From assembly GCA_009809945.1 (NCBI GenBank), contig WTPW01001155.1, forward strand, positions 42,769-106,768: DNA of 64,000 nucleotides, read 5' to 3'. The translations under genes were made by a program, and so were the position numbers. The notes under the pieces were generated by a model, which saw only the letters and a list, made by a program, of their open reading frames with translations, was not told the origin of the DNA and did no database searches. Positions 1-11,472 of this stretch are shown one piece after another. Position 1 is the stretch's first letter; each line of letters begins with the position of its first letter. This DNA comes from Gigaspora margarita. Taxonomy: Eukaryota; Glomeromycota; Glomeromycetes; Diversisporales; Gigasporaceae.

Positions 1-840
1 ATCATGCAAAATTTTACTAATTAATTATAACTTTGAGCCCTAAGTAAACTTGTTCAGCACTAAAATCTACATCCTAGCGGCATATAATTATTTAAATTTT
101 TTAATATTTGAAATAAAGATGAGTAAAATTGGTAAATTTTCATCAAACTGTAATATTGCTCATCTTTATTGGAAAATTTATTAAAATCAAACAAATATAT
201 ACCGATATAGTGTGTCTTTTGATGCTGAACAAGTTTACTTAGAGCTCAAAGTTATAATTTATTAGTATAATTTTGCATAATTCTGAATTTTCTATATTTT
301 TATTAATAAAAATATAGAAAATTCCACATAATGCAAAATTGTATTAATTAATCATAACTTTGAGCTCTAAGTAAACATGACCAACATCAAAAAATACACT
401 ACATCGGCATATTTTTTTGATTTATTTAAATTTTCAAATAAAGGTGAGCAATATTACATTTTGATGAAAATTTACCAATTTTACTCATCTTTATTTCAAA
501 AATTGCAAAAATTAAATAATTATATGCCATCAGAATGTAGGCTTTAGTGCTGAACAAGTTTNCTTAGAGNTNCAAGTTATAATTCATTAGTAAAATTTTG
601 CATAATACAGAATTTTCTATATTTTTATTAATAAAAATATAGAAAATTCAGCATCATGCAAAATTTTACTAATGAATTATAACTTTGACCCCTAAGTAAA
701 CTTATTCAGCACTCAAAAATACACTAATATAGTATATATTTGTATTTTATATAATTTAATTAATACTCAAAATTTTAATATATTAGCAATATATTATATT
801 ATATATAGAATTATATATATTATATAGTGAAACATAAGAT
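1..840. repeat. Array of AT-rich palindromic units
   Basis: Three related palindromic units follow one another: about 6-281, 338-604 and a partial one from 655. Each begins with a variant of TGCAAAATTTTACTAATTA, runs through TAACTTTGAGC and CTAAGTAAAC, and ends with the reverse complement. The joins at 285-324 and 611-650 are the same perfect 40-bp palindrome, whose half-site is GAATTTTCTATATTTTTATT. Ambiguous bases lie at 562, 570 and 572. A related family with the CTAAGTAGACTTGTTCTA motif recurs at 37250-37557 and around the LINE to about 46690. No coding capacity is seen. The units are either non-autonomous terminal-inverted-repeat elements inserted end to end or a satellite-like array. 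Confidence 0.75.
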
Positions 841-1537
841 TTTGGCCTTACCCCCACCCCCCCAATGATATTACGTAATATCTGTCAGCACTCTAAATTA
901 TTTATTTTATTAATACTGTATTATATAAATCATATTATTTATTAACTTAAATACCAATAATATATGATTAACTCAAAATCCGCTTTACTCATTCTAAATC
1001 TAAACTCAATCCTTAATTCTAGACCCAATCCAATCCTGTTTTACCTATTTCTAACCCTAAACCTAAACCTGTTTTATCCATTTCTAACCCTAAGCCTAAC
1101 ACTAATCCAAAATACGATTTGACTCTAAATCTAGTTTCTTAATAAAACATAGTTAATTAAGTTCCAATTCACATCCGGCTCTAAACTCTTCTAATAATTT
1201 TTTACAAAATAGATCCCAGTTAGTTAATCTCTATCGTAGAAGATCTTACATACGATAATTTGCAGTTACAACTGTTTTCAGAAATTCTATAAATTCTGGG
1301 ACATCTAACAAAAAACTGATTCGATAAGTTCTGAATCGATAGCAATCATTACTAAAATCACAAACTTATCGAATCAGCAAATATTTGGTTGGTCAAATTT
1401 TTGTCAGATGTTCCAGAATTATGAAACAGCTATAAATTATTTTACCTAAGATCCAAAGAAGCCGGTGTGGTGTTCTTGCAAACTGATCTGCTAATGCTTT
1501 TCACTATTTGATCTAAGTCATCGATATGTCAACTAAC
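841..1537. other. Non-coding spacer with CCCTAA-like motifs
   Basis: No gene is visible. The stretch 1010-1115 contains several degenerate CTAACCCTAAACC motifs, far too few and too imperfect for a telomere. 1310-1380 has a short inverted pair around TTCGATAAGTTCTGAATCGA. Confidence 0.5.
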
Positions 1538-1781
1538 TAGGGTTCTTCAAAGTCGAATCGAATCAAATATTAGGCATATTTGAATTTGATCGAATTTGAT
1601 TTAATCAAATCAAATCAAATCAAATCAAATTTATTTGTAATTTTTATTAAATATTTTCAAATCGAATCGAATATTTTGTCAATTTGAATTTGATTTGATT
1701 TGAAATTTTTGTATTTGAATTTGATTTGAGATTGAATATTTGATCGAATCAAATCGAATCAAATCAAATTGCAAAACCCTA
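1538..1781. mobile_element. MITE, TAGGGTT ends, 8-bp TSD
   Basis: A 244-bp element of AATCAAATC repeats with inverted ends: TAGGGTTCTTCAAAGTCGAA on the left and the complement TAGGGTTTTGCAATTTGATT on the right. It is flanked by identical CAACTAAC copies at 1530-1537 and 1782-1789. An 8-bp TSD and a YAGGG-type end fit a non-autonomous hAT element. No transposase is encoded, so the superfamily is inference. Confidence 0.75.
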
Positions 1782-1789
1782 CAACTAAC

Positions 1790-2463
1790 ACTTCTTCTTT
1801 CAAAGTGTGTTTCTTCGTTCTGACCTAAAAATGGCCCACAAGGTATTCTATGAAAGTGTATTTGCTAACACTTTTTTTTCTTCTGACCCAAGCTTGTTAC
1901 TATTAAGATCTGGAAAAGCTAGTATAAAGTTCGTGCAAGTGCATTCATAAACAATGCCATACCAACCTATAAATGATGAGCTTCACATCGAGAAGATTAC
2001 CTAGACAACGACAAAATTTACATCAACTTTATTAGCCTGATGGTACAGAAACTACAAACGCAAAATTCACGTCCACTAGAATACCATAAATGGTGAAACC
2101 TTGAACAATTGAAATTATGTTGAAAAAGACTCCAGTAAAACAATGGCACCAAGCGACAAAATCCACAGTAATACCAAAAATGACGAACCTAGAATGGCGA
2201 AATTACGAGCAAAGCTATGATTAGAACCACCCAAATGACAATACCAAAAACTATATTTACACCAAGGCTCCAATTACACGATGATACAGAACGACTCCAA
2301 AACTGGCAATTTCAGCAATAATAATACCTACAAGAATAAAAAACAATGATTATCAATAATCATTGTTTATATATTTCATGATTGGTTATACAGAAGCATG
2401 GGTATAAAAAAATTTAATATACACTTAGGGTACATAAATATTAATTCTTTTTTTTTTCCAACT
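1790..2463. other. Intergenic, degenerate A/C-rich repeat
   Basis: No open gene. 1930-2330 repeats phrases such as ATGACAATACCAAAAAC and CACCAAGGCTCCAA at irregular spacing, similar in style to the tandem repeats at 25440-25800. Confidence 0.4.
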
Positions 2464-2810
2464 AATGTGGGTGACCCATGGGTTTACCAGTGGTTAACCC
2501 ATGAGTGATCTGCAGGTTGACCCATGGGTGACCCGCAGGTTGACCCACAGGTGACCCATGGGTGACCCACGGGTTAACCACCAGGTGGCAATAATTCAAC
2601 TTAGGTCACCCGCCCACCCATGGGCAGAGTTGGCAATGGAGTCAATGGAGCCCAATGGAGCTGTGAATGGAGCCAATGGAGCTCTGAATGGAGCCAATGG
2701 ATACTAGCTTTTTGAGCTCCATTCGCACAACCATTGAGCTCCATTGGCTCCATTACCAACCCTGCCTGCGGGTGACCCGAGTGATACTTACCCGGGTCAG
2801 AACACTAACT
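2464..2810. repeat. GTGACCCATGGG-type tandem repeat
   Basis: Imperfect repeats of GGGTGACCCATGGG and GCAGGTTGACCCA fill 2464-2625 and resume at 2765-2800. They are interrupted by a short hAT-like element at 2625-2764. The motif is largely self-complementary, so the block can fold. It is non-coding. Confidence 0.6.
2625..2764. mobile_element. Short hAT-like MITE (CAGRGTTGG ends)
   Basis: A 140-bp element with inverted ends: CAGAGTTGGCAATGGAGTCA on the left and CAGGGTTGGTAATGGAGCCA as the complement of the right end. CAGNG termini are typical of hAT elements. The flanking 8-mers (CCCATGGG and CCTGCGGG) match only partly and lie in a tandem repeat, so the TSD is weak. A short ORF overlapping it is not a gene. 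Confidence 0.6.
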
Positions 2811-4577
2811 ATCTTATGTAGCAACTATCTGCAATTAACCAAAAATCAATTTTATATGAAAATAAACTACTCCTAATTTTTTGTATAACCTTTTATCCAA
2901 AAAAAGGTAGCTTTATTTCCTAATACATATGATTGTAGAACTTTAATATATATATACTGATATATATGTGTATTTTTTTTGTTAAATTTTCGATATTAGA
3001 TATTTTATAGTAAATCATATAAAAATTTAATTTTTTAAGCTATAATTTTAACCAATTTTGATTGGTTAATTTATGTCATATAATTTTGTATGGGCATGCC
3101 CTCAACCCTATATCACTATGGTGACCATATGATTAGCCAATCATTTTTCAGATTAGCAATTTTATAAATAATCTTTTTTTTAAATTTTTTTATAGTAAAT
3201 ATAAAAATATATATATTTTTAAAATTTTTTGATATTTTTTAGTTGTTTAGAATCTTCACTAAAGTTATTGCTAGAGTCATTGCTAGAGTCATCATTAAAG
3301 TTGTTGCTTAAGTAATTGCTAGTTATTACTGAAATCATAATTAGGGCTATTATTGGAACCTCAAAATGGTTGTTATTTGGTATACTTTTTGTAAGTTTGT
3401 TATTTTTTATAGATAATTCAGTAAATTCCAGTTTTTAAATAGGTTTTTTATGATAAGCTATTTTTTGATAGTTCTTTCTAGAAGCTCATAGTTTTTAAAT
3501 GGGTTCTTTTTGTCAATTTTTGGTAAGTTCTTTTAGTAGGTTCTTTTTGATAGTTCTTTGTCATTTTTCGTTGATTTTTTTTTTCATTGTTTTTTGGTGA
3601 GTAGTTTTGTTGTTTTGTAGTATGTTTGCTTTTTGTTTCTTGGTCAACTTTTAGTAGGTTCTTCAGTAAGTTTTTTAGTAGTTCTTTGTTATTTTCAGTG
3701 GGCTTTTCTGTAAGTTTTTTGGTAGTTCTTCTTTGTTGCTTTTCTTTGTTGTTTTTTTGTAGATAATTTTGACAATTTTCATTCAGTAGGTTCTTTGTTC
3801 CTTTATCAATTTTTAGTAAATTCTTTCAATTAATTTTTTGGTAGTTTTTTTATCATTTTTGGTGAGTTCTTTAATAGTTCTTTGTTGTTTTTGGTAGGTT
3901 CTTCAGTAGTTCTTAGTTATTTTTTGTGACTCTAAAAGACTTATCATGTGTTTGTACTAGCTAAACTTGCTTCATTTCTCTATTTACAATATGGATATTT
4001 CTAGAATCTTTTATATAAAGATAGTGGAACCTAGAACCTAAGTTATAGATCTTATAACCCAACTACTATTAAAAATTAGTTATTATAACAGATATAGTTT
4101 TTTCTAAAATATTTCTAGTAGGATTCAAACTCTGTATCTTAGTTACAAATTACTTGAGAAGTAACAACTTTTTAACTTTTCTATATTGATTTAATTCTAA
4201 ATAATAAATTATATATTATTAGCTAAAATATTTAATTGCACTATAATATCTATATTTACTTTATACTATAATGAAAAAAAAGTACATTTAAAAAATATTT
4301 TAGTAAAAAATTTTATTACAAGTTCTCTTTAAATCTTTAATATATTATTTATTATTATTTTATAAATAATAACTAAATTTATTTATAATATTAATTTCAA
4401 TTTGATAAAGAGTAAATACTACTAATTTTTTAAAAAAAGTTGGAATAATTACTTTATTAAAATTTTAAAGAAGTCAAAGAAGCCAAAATAGAGGTCCAAT
4501 CTAAATAAATTCTTTATCTATTTATTTATATCTGAATTATCTAAATAATTTAAATCAAATAAACAGATTTGATATCC
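2811..4577. other. Non-coding; G/T-rich repeat and SINE-like fragment
   Basis: 3380-3935 is a strand-asymmetric degenerate repeat of phrases like TTTTTGGTAGTTCTTTGTTG and AGTAGGTTCTTCAG. Around 4110-4170 the minus strand carries a Pol III B-box-like GAGTTTGAATCC next to CTTCTCAAGTAATTTG, resembling the tRNA-derived heads at 35.9 and 49.4 kb. It is probably a decayed SINE. No gene is seen. Confidence 0.45.
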
Positions 4578-5575
4578 AGATAATATAACTAATATAGTTT
4601 AGAGTAAAAATATAGATACACAATAACTAAAAACTTAAATTTTCTATATATAAAAATTTTTTAGTTTTGACAATTTAATTGCAATTTTTTTATACTAAAT
4701 AAAGTAGATTCTAAAATATCTTTTAATATATTTTTTATTATATTTTTATAAGCAATTTATTGTAAAATAAATTTTTTTAAAAATTCGATTTTTTAAAAAA
4801 TTTTTTTAATTTTTACTATTTACACTATCAATATGCAGCTTTAGAAGTTTGTACTATGCGAGTCTATTGCATGCATATGCTAAATATATGATTAAAATTT
4901 GAGCTTAATTGGATCAATAGTTATTAAAATATAAATTTTTTAAATTTAATTTTCAAATTATAGTACTATGTTTTATGTACAAAATTTACTATATAATTTT
5001 GTATAATTTTTTATAATTTTTATGAAACATAGTAATTTAGTTATAAAATTTTAAAAATTCATATTTTAATAACTACTAATCCAATTAAGCTCAAATTTTA
5101 ACCATATATTTAGCATATTTATAGCAATGCACTTGCTTAGTACAAGTTTTTAAAGTTGCATATTGGTAGCATAAATAACAACAATCTAAAATTTTCTTTA
5201 AAAAATCTCTTTTTTTAAAAAAAATTGAATTTTAAAAAAAATTTATTATACAATAAGGGGAGTGACAAAAATTAGGTGATTTTTTAGGGGGGAGTAAAAA
5301 AAGTTGAAATTATATATAAGAACCTGACTATATATATATTAAAAAAGAGGGAGGGGTAGACCTCTGATAAAAAATAATCAGGTGATTAATGACACGGCCC
5401 TAAATTGTTTATAGAAATAAAATAAAAAATATATTAAAAGATAGTCTAGAATCTACTTTATTTGATATAATTAAATTGTTAAAACTAAAAAACTTTTATA
5501 TATAGAAAATTTAAATTTTTAGTTATTGTGTATCTATATTTTTGTACTGGACTATATTTAAATAATTATTTAGAT
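4578..5575. repeat. About 1-kb imperfect palindrome
   Basis: The left arm from 4578 (TAGATACACAATAACTAAAA) is matched in reverse by the right arm ending near 5575. The centre lies near 4990. The right arm is interrupted by a 144-bp MITE (5257-5400). Deleting that MITE plus one TAA restores ACAATAAATTG, which pairs with CAATTTATTGT in the left arm. No gene is present; probably a decayed inverted-repeat transposon. Confidence 0.75.
5257..5400 (+). mobile_element. PIF/Harbinger-like MITE, TAA TSD
   Basis: A 144-bp element with ends GGGGAGTGACAAAAATTAGG and (complement) GGGCCGTGTCATTAATCACC. It is flanked by TAA at 5254-5256 and 5401-5403. A GGGSC-like start and a TWA TSD are typical of Tourist-type Harbinger MITEs. 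Relatives lie at 8870-9022 (minus), 11886-12035 and 13088-13241. Confidence 0.8.
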
Positions 5576-6289
5576 ATTAATAGTAAATAGATATCTACTA
5601 TCTATTATCCAATATTCAATTTGAACTTTATCAGCCAATAATTATCAAATAAATGCTATTTGAATTGAAACTCTAGATCAAAAAAAAAAAAGTACCAAGT
5701 TATAAAAAATTTATAAAAATTATACCATATAAAATAATATATCCAATCAAATATTTAAGGGAGCTTCCAGAAATCAGCTGATTTCTGGATGGGTGGGTGG
5801 GTCAGCTGAAGTATCAGGTGTAATTCTGGCGAAAATTTCATAATTCCAACCAAAGTTACCAAATTAGATTTGACCAAAATTATAGACTTATTAATAATTT
5901 TTAATAATTAATAACTTTTAATCTACTGGACCAAATTTGATGATTTAACTACCAAAATAATCTTCTTAATGAGAGGATTCTAGCAAGCCCAAAATTATAA
6001 GAGAAGTGAAGGACCCATTTTATTACAACATATATATATATATAGTATAAATACTAATAGTATTTTTATTCTAATGAAATTATAATATTTGAATTTGAAT
6101 TCACAATAACTATTTATCCAAATGAGCTAAAATTTTTAATATAGATAGATATAAGATTGATCTTATTATATTAAAAATTTAGCTAAATCAGATCAGTAGT
6201 TCTTGTGAAATTGCTTAAAAACTGTATATAATTTTGTTAAATTATTTTAGAGTAAAATAGGTTTTTAGCAATCGCAAGTAGTCACTATA

Positions 6290-7590
6290 TAGTAAAGTCC
6301 AAATTTTATTAAATAAATCAATTATCATCACTTAAGTAAACTTATTTGGGTAATCAAAATACATATATTTCAAAATTTTTATCCAATTGGAAAACTTTTC
6401 ATTATTTAACTTTTAATTTTTTTTTTTATATCAAAGTTTCTACTTTGAGGAAAGGTATTTATTCAAGCAAATGGATCAAAGACACCTCTTTGGGCACCCG
6501 ATATTTGTTACATTGATGAGGATACAACTAGCCACACATACAACTTTTGGTTGTTTAATTTAAGTAGTCTGCCCAAAGGTTTTACACTAGTTGCTACACC
6601 TGCAACCCAACTAGAGGTTACCTATTTAAACCCTCTGGTTTATACTTTGTCTGCCAATCCTACTTGTATCACTGGTACAGTTTTCTGATACATTAGTTAG
6701 TCAAGATTAGTTCTAGATTCTTTACAGAATCCCCTTAGGACTAGTTTATCCTTACAGAACACTTGGTAAAGCAGTTTTTGTCCTACACAGGTATTACCTA
6801 TGCTTTGGTAACTTAAGCATCTACCAAGGCGGACCACTTGCAGTCTAGAGATTAGCCTAAACTGCTACCATTACCTACTTCTGCCTTTGCAAGGTTTGCT
6901 CTAATTTCAGCATCTACCATCACCATCCTACTGGTCCTTATACTGGATCCACAAACTTCTAAACTAGTTAGCCCAGAAGGATCAATATGGCTATCTTTTC
7001 ATGGTACCTACTGCCAGAATGTAGATTCTTTTTCTCTGGTGTGACTCTAGCGATCAGGTTGGTGGACCCTCTCTCAAAAATCTTGTTATCTGATTTTCTA
7101 GCTCCAGTTTCTGATATTCTGGTTCTGGTAGCACTGTTAAAGATCTTTGCTACCTCTTTACTCAGAACTTGCCAAATGGGTCTCCATTTTTCTAGTTCCT
7201 TGAATTTTGTGTGCCCAAAAGCTCTTATTCGAGATGGTGTACCAAGGCCTACAGGTGATGTACTCAGCTGATCAATGAGAAACAGTTACCAGAACACAGG
7301 CCTATTTTTCAAAGCGTTGTCAGTGGGATTTGAACCCTAGATCTGCCGCTTGGGGTGATAACTAAAACTTTTAATTTTTATATTCATCGAATATATTTTT
7401 TTTAAAAAATTTTAATTTTTTTATTGAACGTAAAAATCAAAAGTCAAATAATAAAAAATTCTTCAATACTAATAAAAATTTTAAAGTAAGTGTATTTTGA
7501 TCTACTAAAAAGTTTATTTTAAGCAATTATAATTAATTTACATAGTAAAATATTGACTTTACTATATAGCGACTATTGTCAATCATGTGA
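6290..7590. repeat. Palindrome split by a SINE
   Basis: The arm 6290-6421 (CACTATATAGTAAAGTCCAA, then GGGTAATCAAAATACATA) is matched inverted by 7380-7590. The SINE at 6422-7365 and its TSD lie exactly at the centre. Part of a related arm appears at 31180-31345. Confidence 0.7.
6422..7365 (-). mobile_element. tRNA-derived SINE, 5' truncated, with TSD
   Basis: On the minus strand it starts in a tRNA-like head with a B box (GGGTTCAAATCCCAC) and ends in an oligo-A tail, seen as the T run just after 6415. AACTTTTAATTTTT flanks both sides (6408-6421 and 7366-7379). The body is shared with 34653-35906 and 48446-49460. The 5' part of the tRNA head (A box) is missing. A 94-codon ORF on the opposite strand inside it is antisense to the element and is not considered a gene. 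Confidence 0.75.
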
Positions 7591-8247
7591 TAGCTTATTT
7601 TCAGATCAAAAACATTTTTGAATTTTTTTAAATATTAAAATTTGATTAGTCAAAAGTCTTATTACTAGGGAGCAGTGATGGTAAATGACCTGGTCATTTG
7701 AAAATTTTTCAAATGACCTCAAATGACCCTTAAATGACCGGTCATTATTGGTCATTCAGATTTTGGATCATTTGGAAATGACCTGTGACCAAATGACCAC
7801 GGTCATTTCCAAATGATCGTGATGATTTGAGGGTCATTTAGTCATTAGGTAATTGTGCATATAGAGTTTTTTAATTTATTGCATACGATAATGCATGTAT
7901 TATGCAAGTATTGCACAAAATAGAAATAATCATTATTATTGCTCGATCAACTGACTTTATTCCAACAAACTGAATGACTTTATTTAACAAAGCTAAAAGG
8001 ATAAGGGCTCGCTCCCTCATTGGCTCTAATATATATAATCCAAATACACAATTATAGAGACATAGACTTATTAACAATAAACAAAGAGATACCAATAATG
8101 CTTCACATGTCCCACAGATAAAGATCAACCCAAAACAACTTATAGATTCAAATACTTTCATATAGAGAGAAAATGTCACTCTTCCTATAGCTGCAAAGAG
8201 AATTGGCATATATGCTCATGCCAATATAGGCGGGTTTTTATTCTTAT

Positions 8248-8420
8248 TATGGTCCTTGCACTGCCACTTGCAGTCGTAGAGGCAAAAATAAAACTGGTCC
8301 TTGCACTGCCACTTGCAGCCACGAAGCCACATACAAAACAGACCTTGTACTGCTACTGCAACCGTGGAGCCGAACAACAGGTTCTTGCACTGCTATTGCA
8401 GCTGTGGAGCCTGATATAAC
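8248..8420. repeat. Tandem repeat, ~45-50-bp unit, 4 copies
   Basis: Four imperfect copies of CTTGCACTGCCACTTGCAG followed by a variable GNNGNGGAGCC segment. It lies inside the hAT-like element and is more GC-rich than its surroundings. Confidence 0.65.
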
Positions 8421-8869
8421 AACATTACTTGCTTGGCTTCAGGAGGGTAAGGGAGAGCAATAGAGCCAGCCTTCACAAGGTGAGCAATAGTGAAAAGAAA
8501 GATAACCTTCTTCACCGAGACCATTTACTTTAAATACTCTTTTCATATCACTGATTTGTCCTTGATTATAGTCATTTTCTCTTACCCCTGCTGCCGATCT
8601 AACAATACTCATAACAATATGAATTTCACAAATCATATCAGATATGCTAATCCCAAATTACCTGTAATTACAAGTTACAAAAAATCACAACAATAATCAA
8701 AGAAATATTATAAAAGGATATATAAAAAGCCTGGAACATAACCGGTCATAAAGTCATCTAATTTCACAATAATATATTAGATTTGAAAGATTTATACTCT
8801 CTAATAATCACTCTATCACTTCGTTGACAGGCTTTTCAAAACAATGAAAGTAATTGTTCGATTATCTTA

Positions 8870-9022
8870 AAGCCGTGTCATTAATCATCTAATTATTTTT
8901 ATTAGAGGCCTACCCCCCCTCCCCCCTCTTTAATATAAATTTGGTCAGGTTCCTATATATAATTTCAACATTTTTTTACCCTCCTCCCCCCCTAAAAAAT
9001 CACCTGATTTTTGTCACTCCCC
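8870..9022 (-). mobile_element. PIF/Harbinger-like MITE, TTA TSD
   Basis: Inverted copy of the 5257-5400 family: GCCGTGTCATTAATCATCTA at the left and TTTTTGTCACTCCCC at the right. TTA lies on both sides (8867-8869 and 9023-9025). It is nested inside the hAT-like element. Confidence 0.75.
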
Positions 9023-9211
9023 TTACCTTTAGAACTTATCTCAGAGCTTATCTAAGCTTATTTTTTTTGTATAAAATGCCATCCGGCTTTATTATCCCAA
9101 ATATATGCAAATAGAACGTTAAGGTATCTAGTTATGATATTAATGCGAAAATTAATAAATAAAAAAAAATATAAAAAAAAAATATAAAAATAAAATAAAA
9201 ATAAAAATAAA

Positions 9212-9545
9212 GAATTTTACTAACTATAACCGGCAGTGATCATCACCAGTGTGTAATTAGCCAATAAATTTGCAGGGTTAGGTGTAATGTGCAAATCAGT
9301 TTGTGTAACAAAAATAAAGATTTTTTTTGAAAAAATGCTAATATCTCAAGAATTCGTCTATAAAACTACCTTTGACATTCTAGCAAAAAAATTCCTTGCT
9401 AAATTTTGTATATATCAAACACCTTGCTAAAATCCCAGGCCTCGCCCTAACCCTAAAGTAAATGAAATAGATTTTTTTTTGTTTTATCGTTATTGGCTAA
9501 TTACATATCGGTGATGATCACCGCCGGTTATTTGTAGTTAAATTC
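9212..9545. mobile_element. Mutator-like MITE, 9-bp TSD, CCCTAA core
   Basis: Inverted arms: GAATTTTACTAACTATAACC and the complement GAATTTAACTACAAATAACC, continuing through CCGGCRGTGATCATCACC. AAAAATAAA flanks both ends (9203-9211 and 9546-9554), although the site is low complexity. The centre near 9440-9460 contains CGCCCTAACCCTAAAG. It belongs with 37558-37913, 25130-26715 and probably 63649-63914. Confidence 0.65.
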
Positions 9546-11055
9546 AAAAATAAAATAAAATAAAATAAAAAAAATGCTATAAAAAAAGTTATCCGATAGA
9601 TAATTGATAGTTGAACAAGGAGGTGCTACATAAATAGAAAAGGAACTTGTGCTTGTTATCATCCATAAATATGGTGTTACAAAACTGGTAATTTTTTTCT
9701 TGCGTCAAATCATGGATAAAAAGTACATAATTTCCGAGAATTTTTTCATTTGGCCACGTCTGAAACTTTCAAAGCGAACAAAAAAGCTATTTGCCTTTCA
9801 TGTGTACGAAAATATGAACTAATTTTTTTATGGCAAAATTGTTTTTTGTATTTATGGTTTTTAAAAAAATTTATTTTGACCTTTTTACTTATGAGTTTCG
9901 CTTTAAAAAATTGGCCAAACATCGTTGTATATCAAACATTTTGATCTGACTTTATAAATGTTATATTTTTAGTAGCATATAATTCTTATAGCTGATTATT
10001 ACCTATTTTAATTATAATCAGCCATAATGGGCAATTGCATGGGAAAAAAATCAATATTTATTAATTATAATGTACCGTATAAGTGCGAAATAACGTGCAG
10101 GGGTGTGATTTCGAATTTTGGCCTAAATTAAGCTTAATTCAGGCCAAAATTTGAATTAATACTTCTGCACAATCCACCAATCAAATTCAAATGACCCACC
10201 AGGTCATTTCACCTTTGAAATAACCAAATGACTGGTCATTTGTCAATTGGATCATTTGGGTCATTTCAGGTCATTTACCATCACTACTAGGGAGTATAAC
10301 CTATGTAAACTCTAAATACATGATTTATTGCACTTTTCTAAAATTTTAATCACAGAATCCTGTAATCAGAATAGATTTGTATTACTATAAAAGTTTATAA
10401 TTTATTAAATAATTATAAACTATTTTAGTAATACAAATTTATTACAATTTTAGGATTCTGTAATTAGATTTTAACATTTTGGGCTTGCTAGAATCCTCTT
10501 ATTGAGAGGATCATTTTGGTAGTTAAATCATCAAATTTGGTTTAGTAGATCAAAAGTTATTTACTATTAAATATTATATCTAACTTTTTAATAATTTTAA
10601 AATCTAATTGGCTAATTGGAGTATCAGGTGTGGGTGAGTGGGAGTAGACTTATAGTAAACAAAAATCAGCTGATTTCTGGAAGCTCCCTAATTTATATTT
10701 TTATATTTATAGAATCTAACAAAGTTTTAAATTTTGTCTACTACTTCTTTGTTTAATAGTCCTATAGCTTTTATCAAAAAAACCTTATTTATGAAAGTTT
10801 GAGTTTTTTTTATTTCTATTTTAACTACAGTCAAATATGTAGTAAATAATCTTGAACCTAGTAACTATTGATTTTTTAGTCAAAGTACTTGTTTTAAAAA
10901 TCAAAACTTTTAAAAGTACAACTAGTAATATATATATAAATAATTGTAAATAATAATTTTGAATAATTTTAAACAATTTTAAACAATTAAATAAATTAAA
11001 ATTATTTAAAATTTTATTAAAATCTATTTTAATTTTAACTAAAATGTATTTAATA

Positions 11056-11350
11056 AGGACCCTAGACATCTCTTATATAGGTCATAACTGGATTTTGACC
11101 AATTTTGACCTAATTTGCTTAAAATAACCAAATCTATTTACTTTGATACCTTCTAATCCAGTGATCAGAATTGAATAAACTTTTTTTTGTTAGATGCGCC
11201 TTACTGAGAGCTTCATTTTAAAAAAGTTCATTTAAATTGGGCTACTGGATGCCAAGATAATTGCCAAAAACTGCTTTTTGCTTTTCAAATTTTAGGTATT
11301 TTTGCTGAAAAATTTCAAGTATGACCTCTATACTAGATGTTCGGGGTCCT
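11056..11350. mobile_element. AGGACCC-family MITE, copy 1, 8-bp TSD
   Basis: A 295-bp element. Ends are AGGACCCTAGACATCTCTTA and (complement) AGGACCCCGAACATCTAGTA. It is flanked by ATTTAATA at 11048-11055 and 11351-11358. Three more copies share the internal GGTCATAACTGGATTTTG and TTAGATGCGCCTYACT. Confidence 0.85.
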
Positions 11351-11472
11351 ATTTAATATTTAAAAAAATATGAAAAAAAACTCTTTCCAACAATCACTTG
11401 TAACCAAAATTACCAAAACTTTTTTTTCAAAAAATTAATACAAACTAAAGAGATACTCTAGTAAGATGGCAC

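Larger units (their letters stand above)
7673..10286. mobile_element. hAT-like element, 8-bp TSD, no intact transposase
   Basis: Left end CAGTGATGGTAAATGACCTG, right end (complement) TAGTGATGGTAAATGACCTG, flanked by CTAGGGAG at 7665-7672 and 10287-10294. The CAGTG terminus and 8-bp TSD are classic hAT features. Subterminal regions are filled with AAATGACC/GGTCATTT repeats, plausible transposase-binding sites. The 2.6-kb interior holds a ~50-bp tandem repeat, two MITEs, and a 112-codon hydrophobic minus-strand ORF (7871-8209) with no hAT similarity that I can see. It appears non-autonomous. Confidence 0.8.
5759..10688. mobile_element. Composite element with ~230-bp inverted arms, TAA TSD
   Basis: The first 230 bp (GGGAGCTTCCAGAAATCAGC onward) recur inverted at 10480-10688, including the internal AGAGGATTCTAGCAAGCCCA. 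TAA flanks both ends (5756-5758 and 10689-10691), which suggests one Harbinger-like insertion. The 4.93-kb interior is almost wholly later insertions: a palindrome with a SINE in it (6290-7590) and a hAT-like element (7673-10286) carrying two further MITEs. No transposase is recognisable. Two independent copies in opposite orientation are an alternative, but the matching TSD argues for a single element. Confidence 0.65.

Noticed and set aside
1010..1115. Possible telomere or subtelomere (CTAACCCTAAACC)
   Set aside because: Only a few degenerate units, not at a sequence end.
6987..7271. 94-codon ORF, with a similar one at 35510-35788
   Set aside because: Both are antisense within copies of a tRNA-derived SINE, and their protein reading is not conserved between copies.
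7871..8209. 112-codon hydrophobic minus-strand ORF inside the hAT-like element
   Set aside because: No transposase or membrane-protein family was recognised, and hydrophobicity is expected from T-rich codons.
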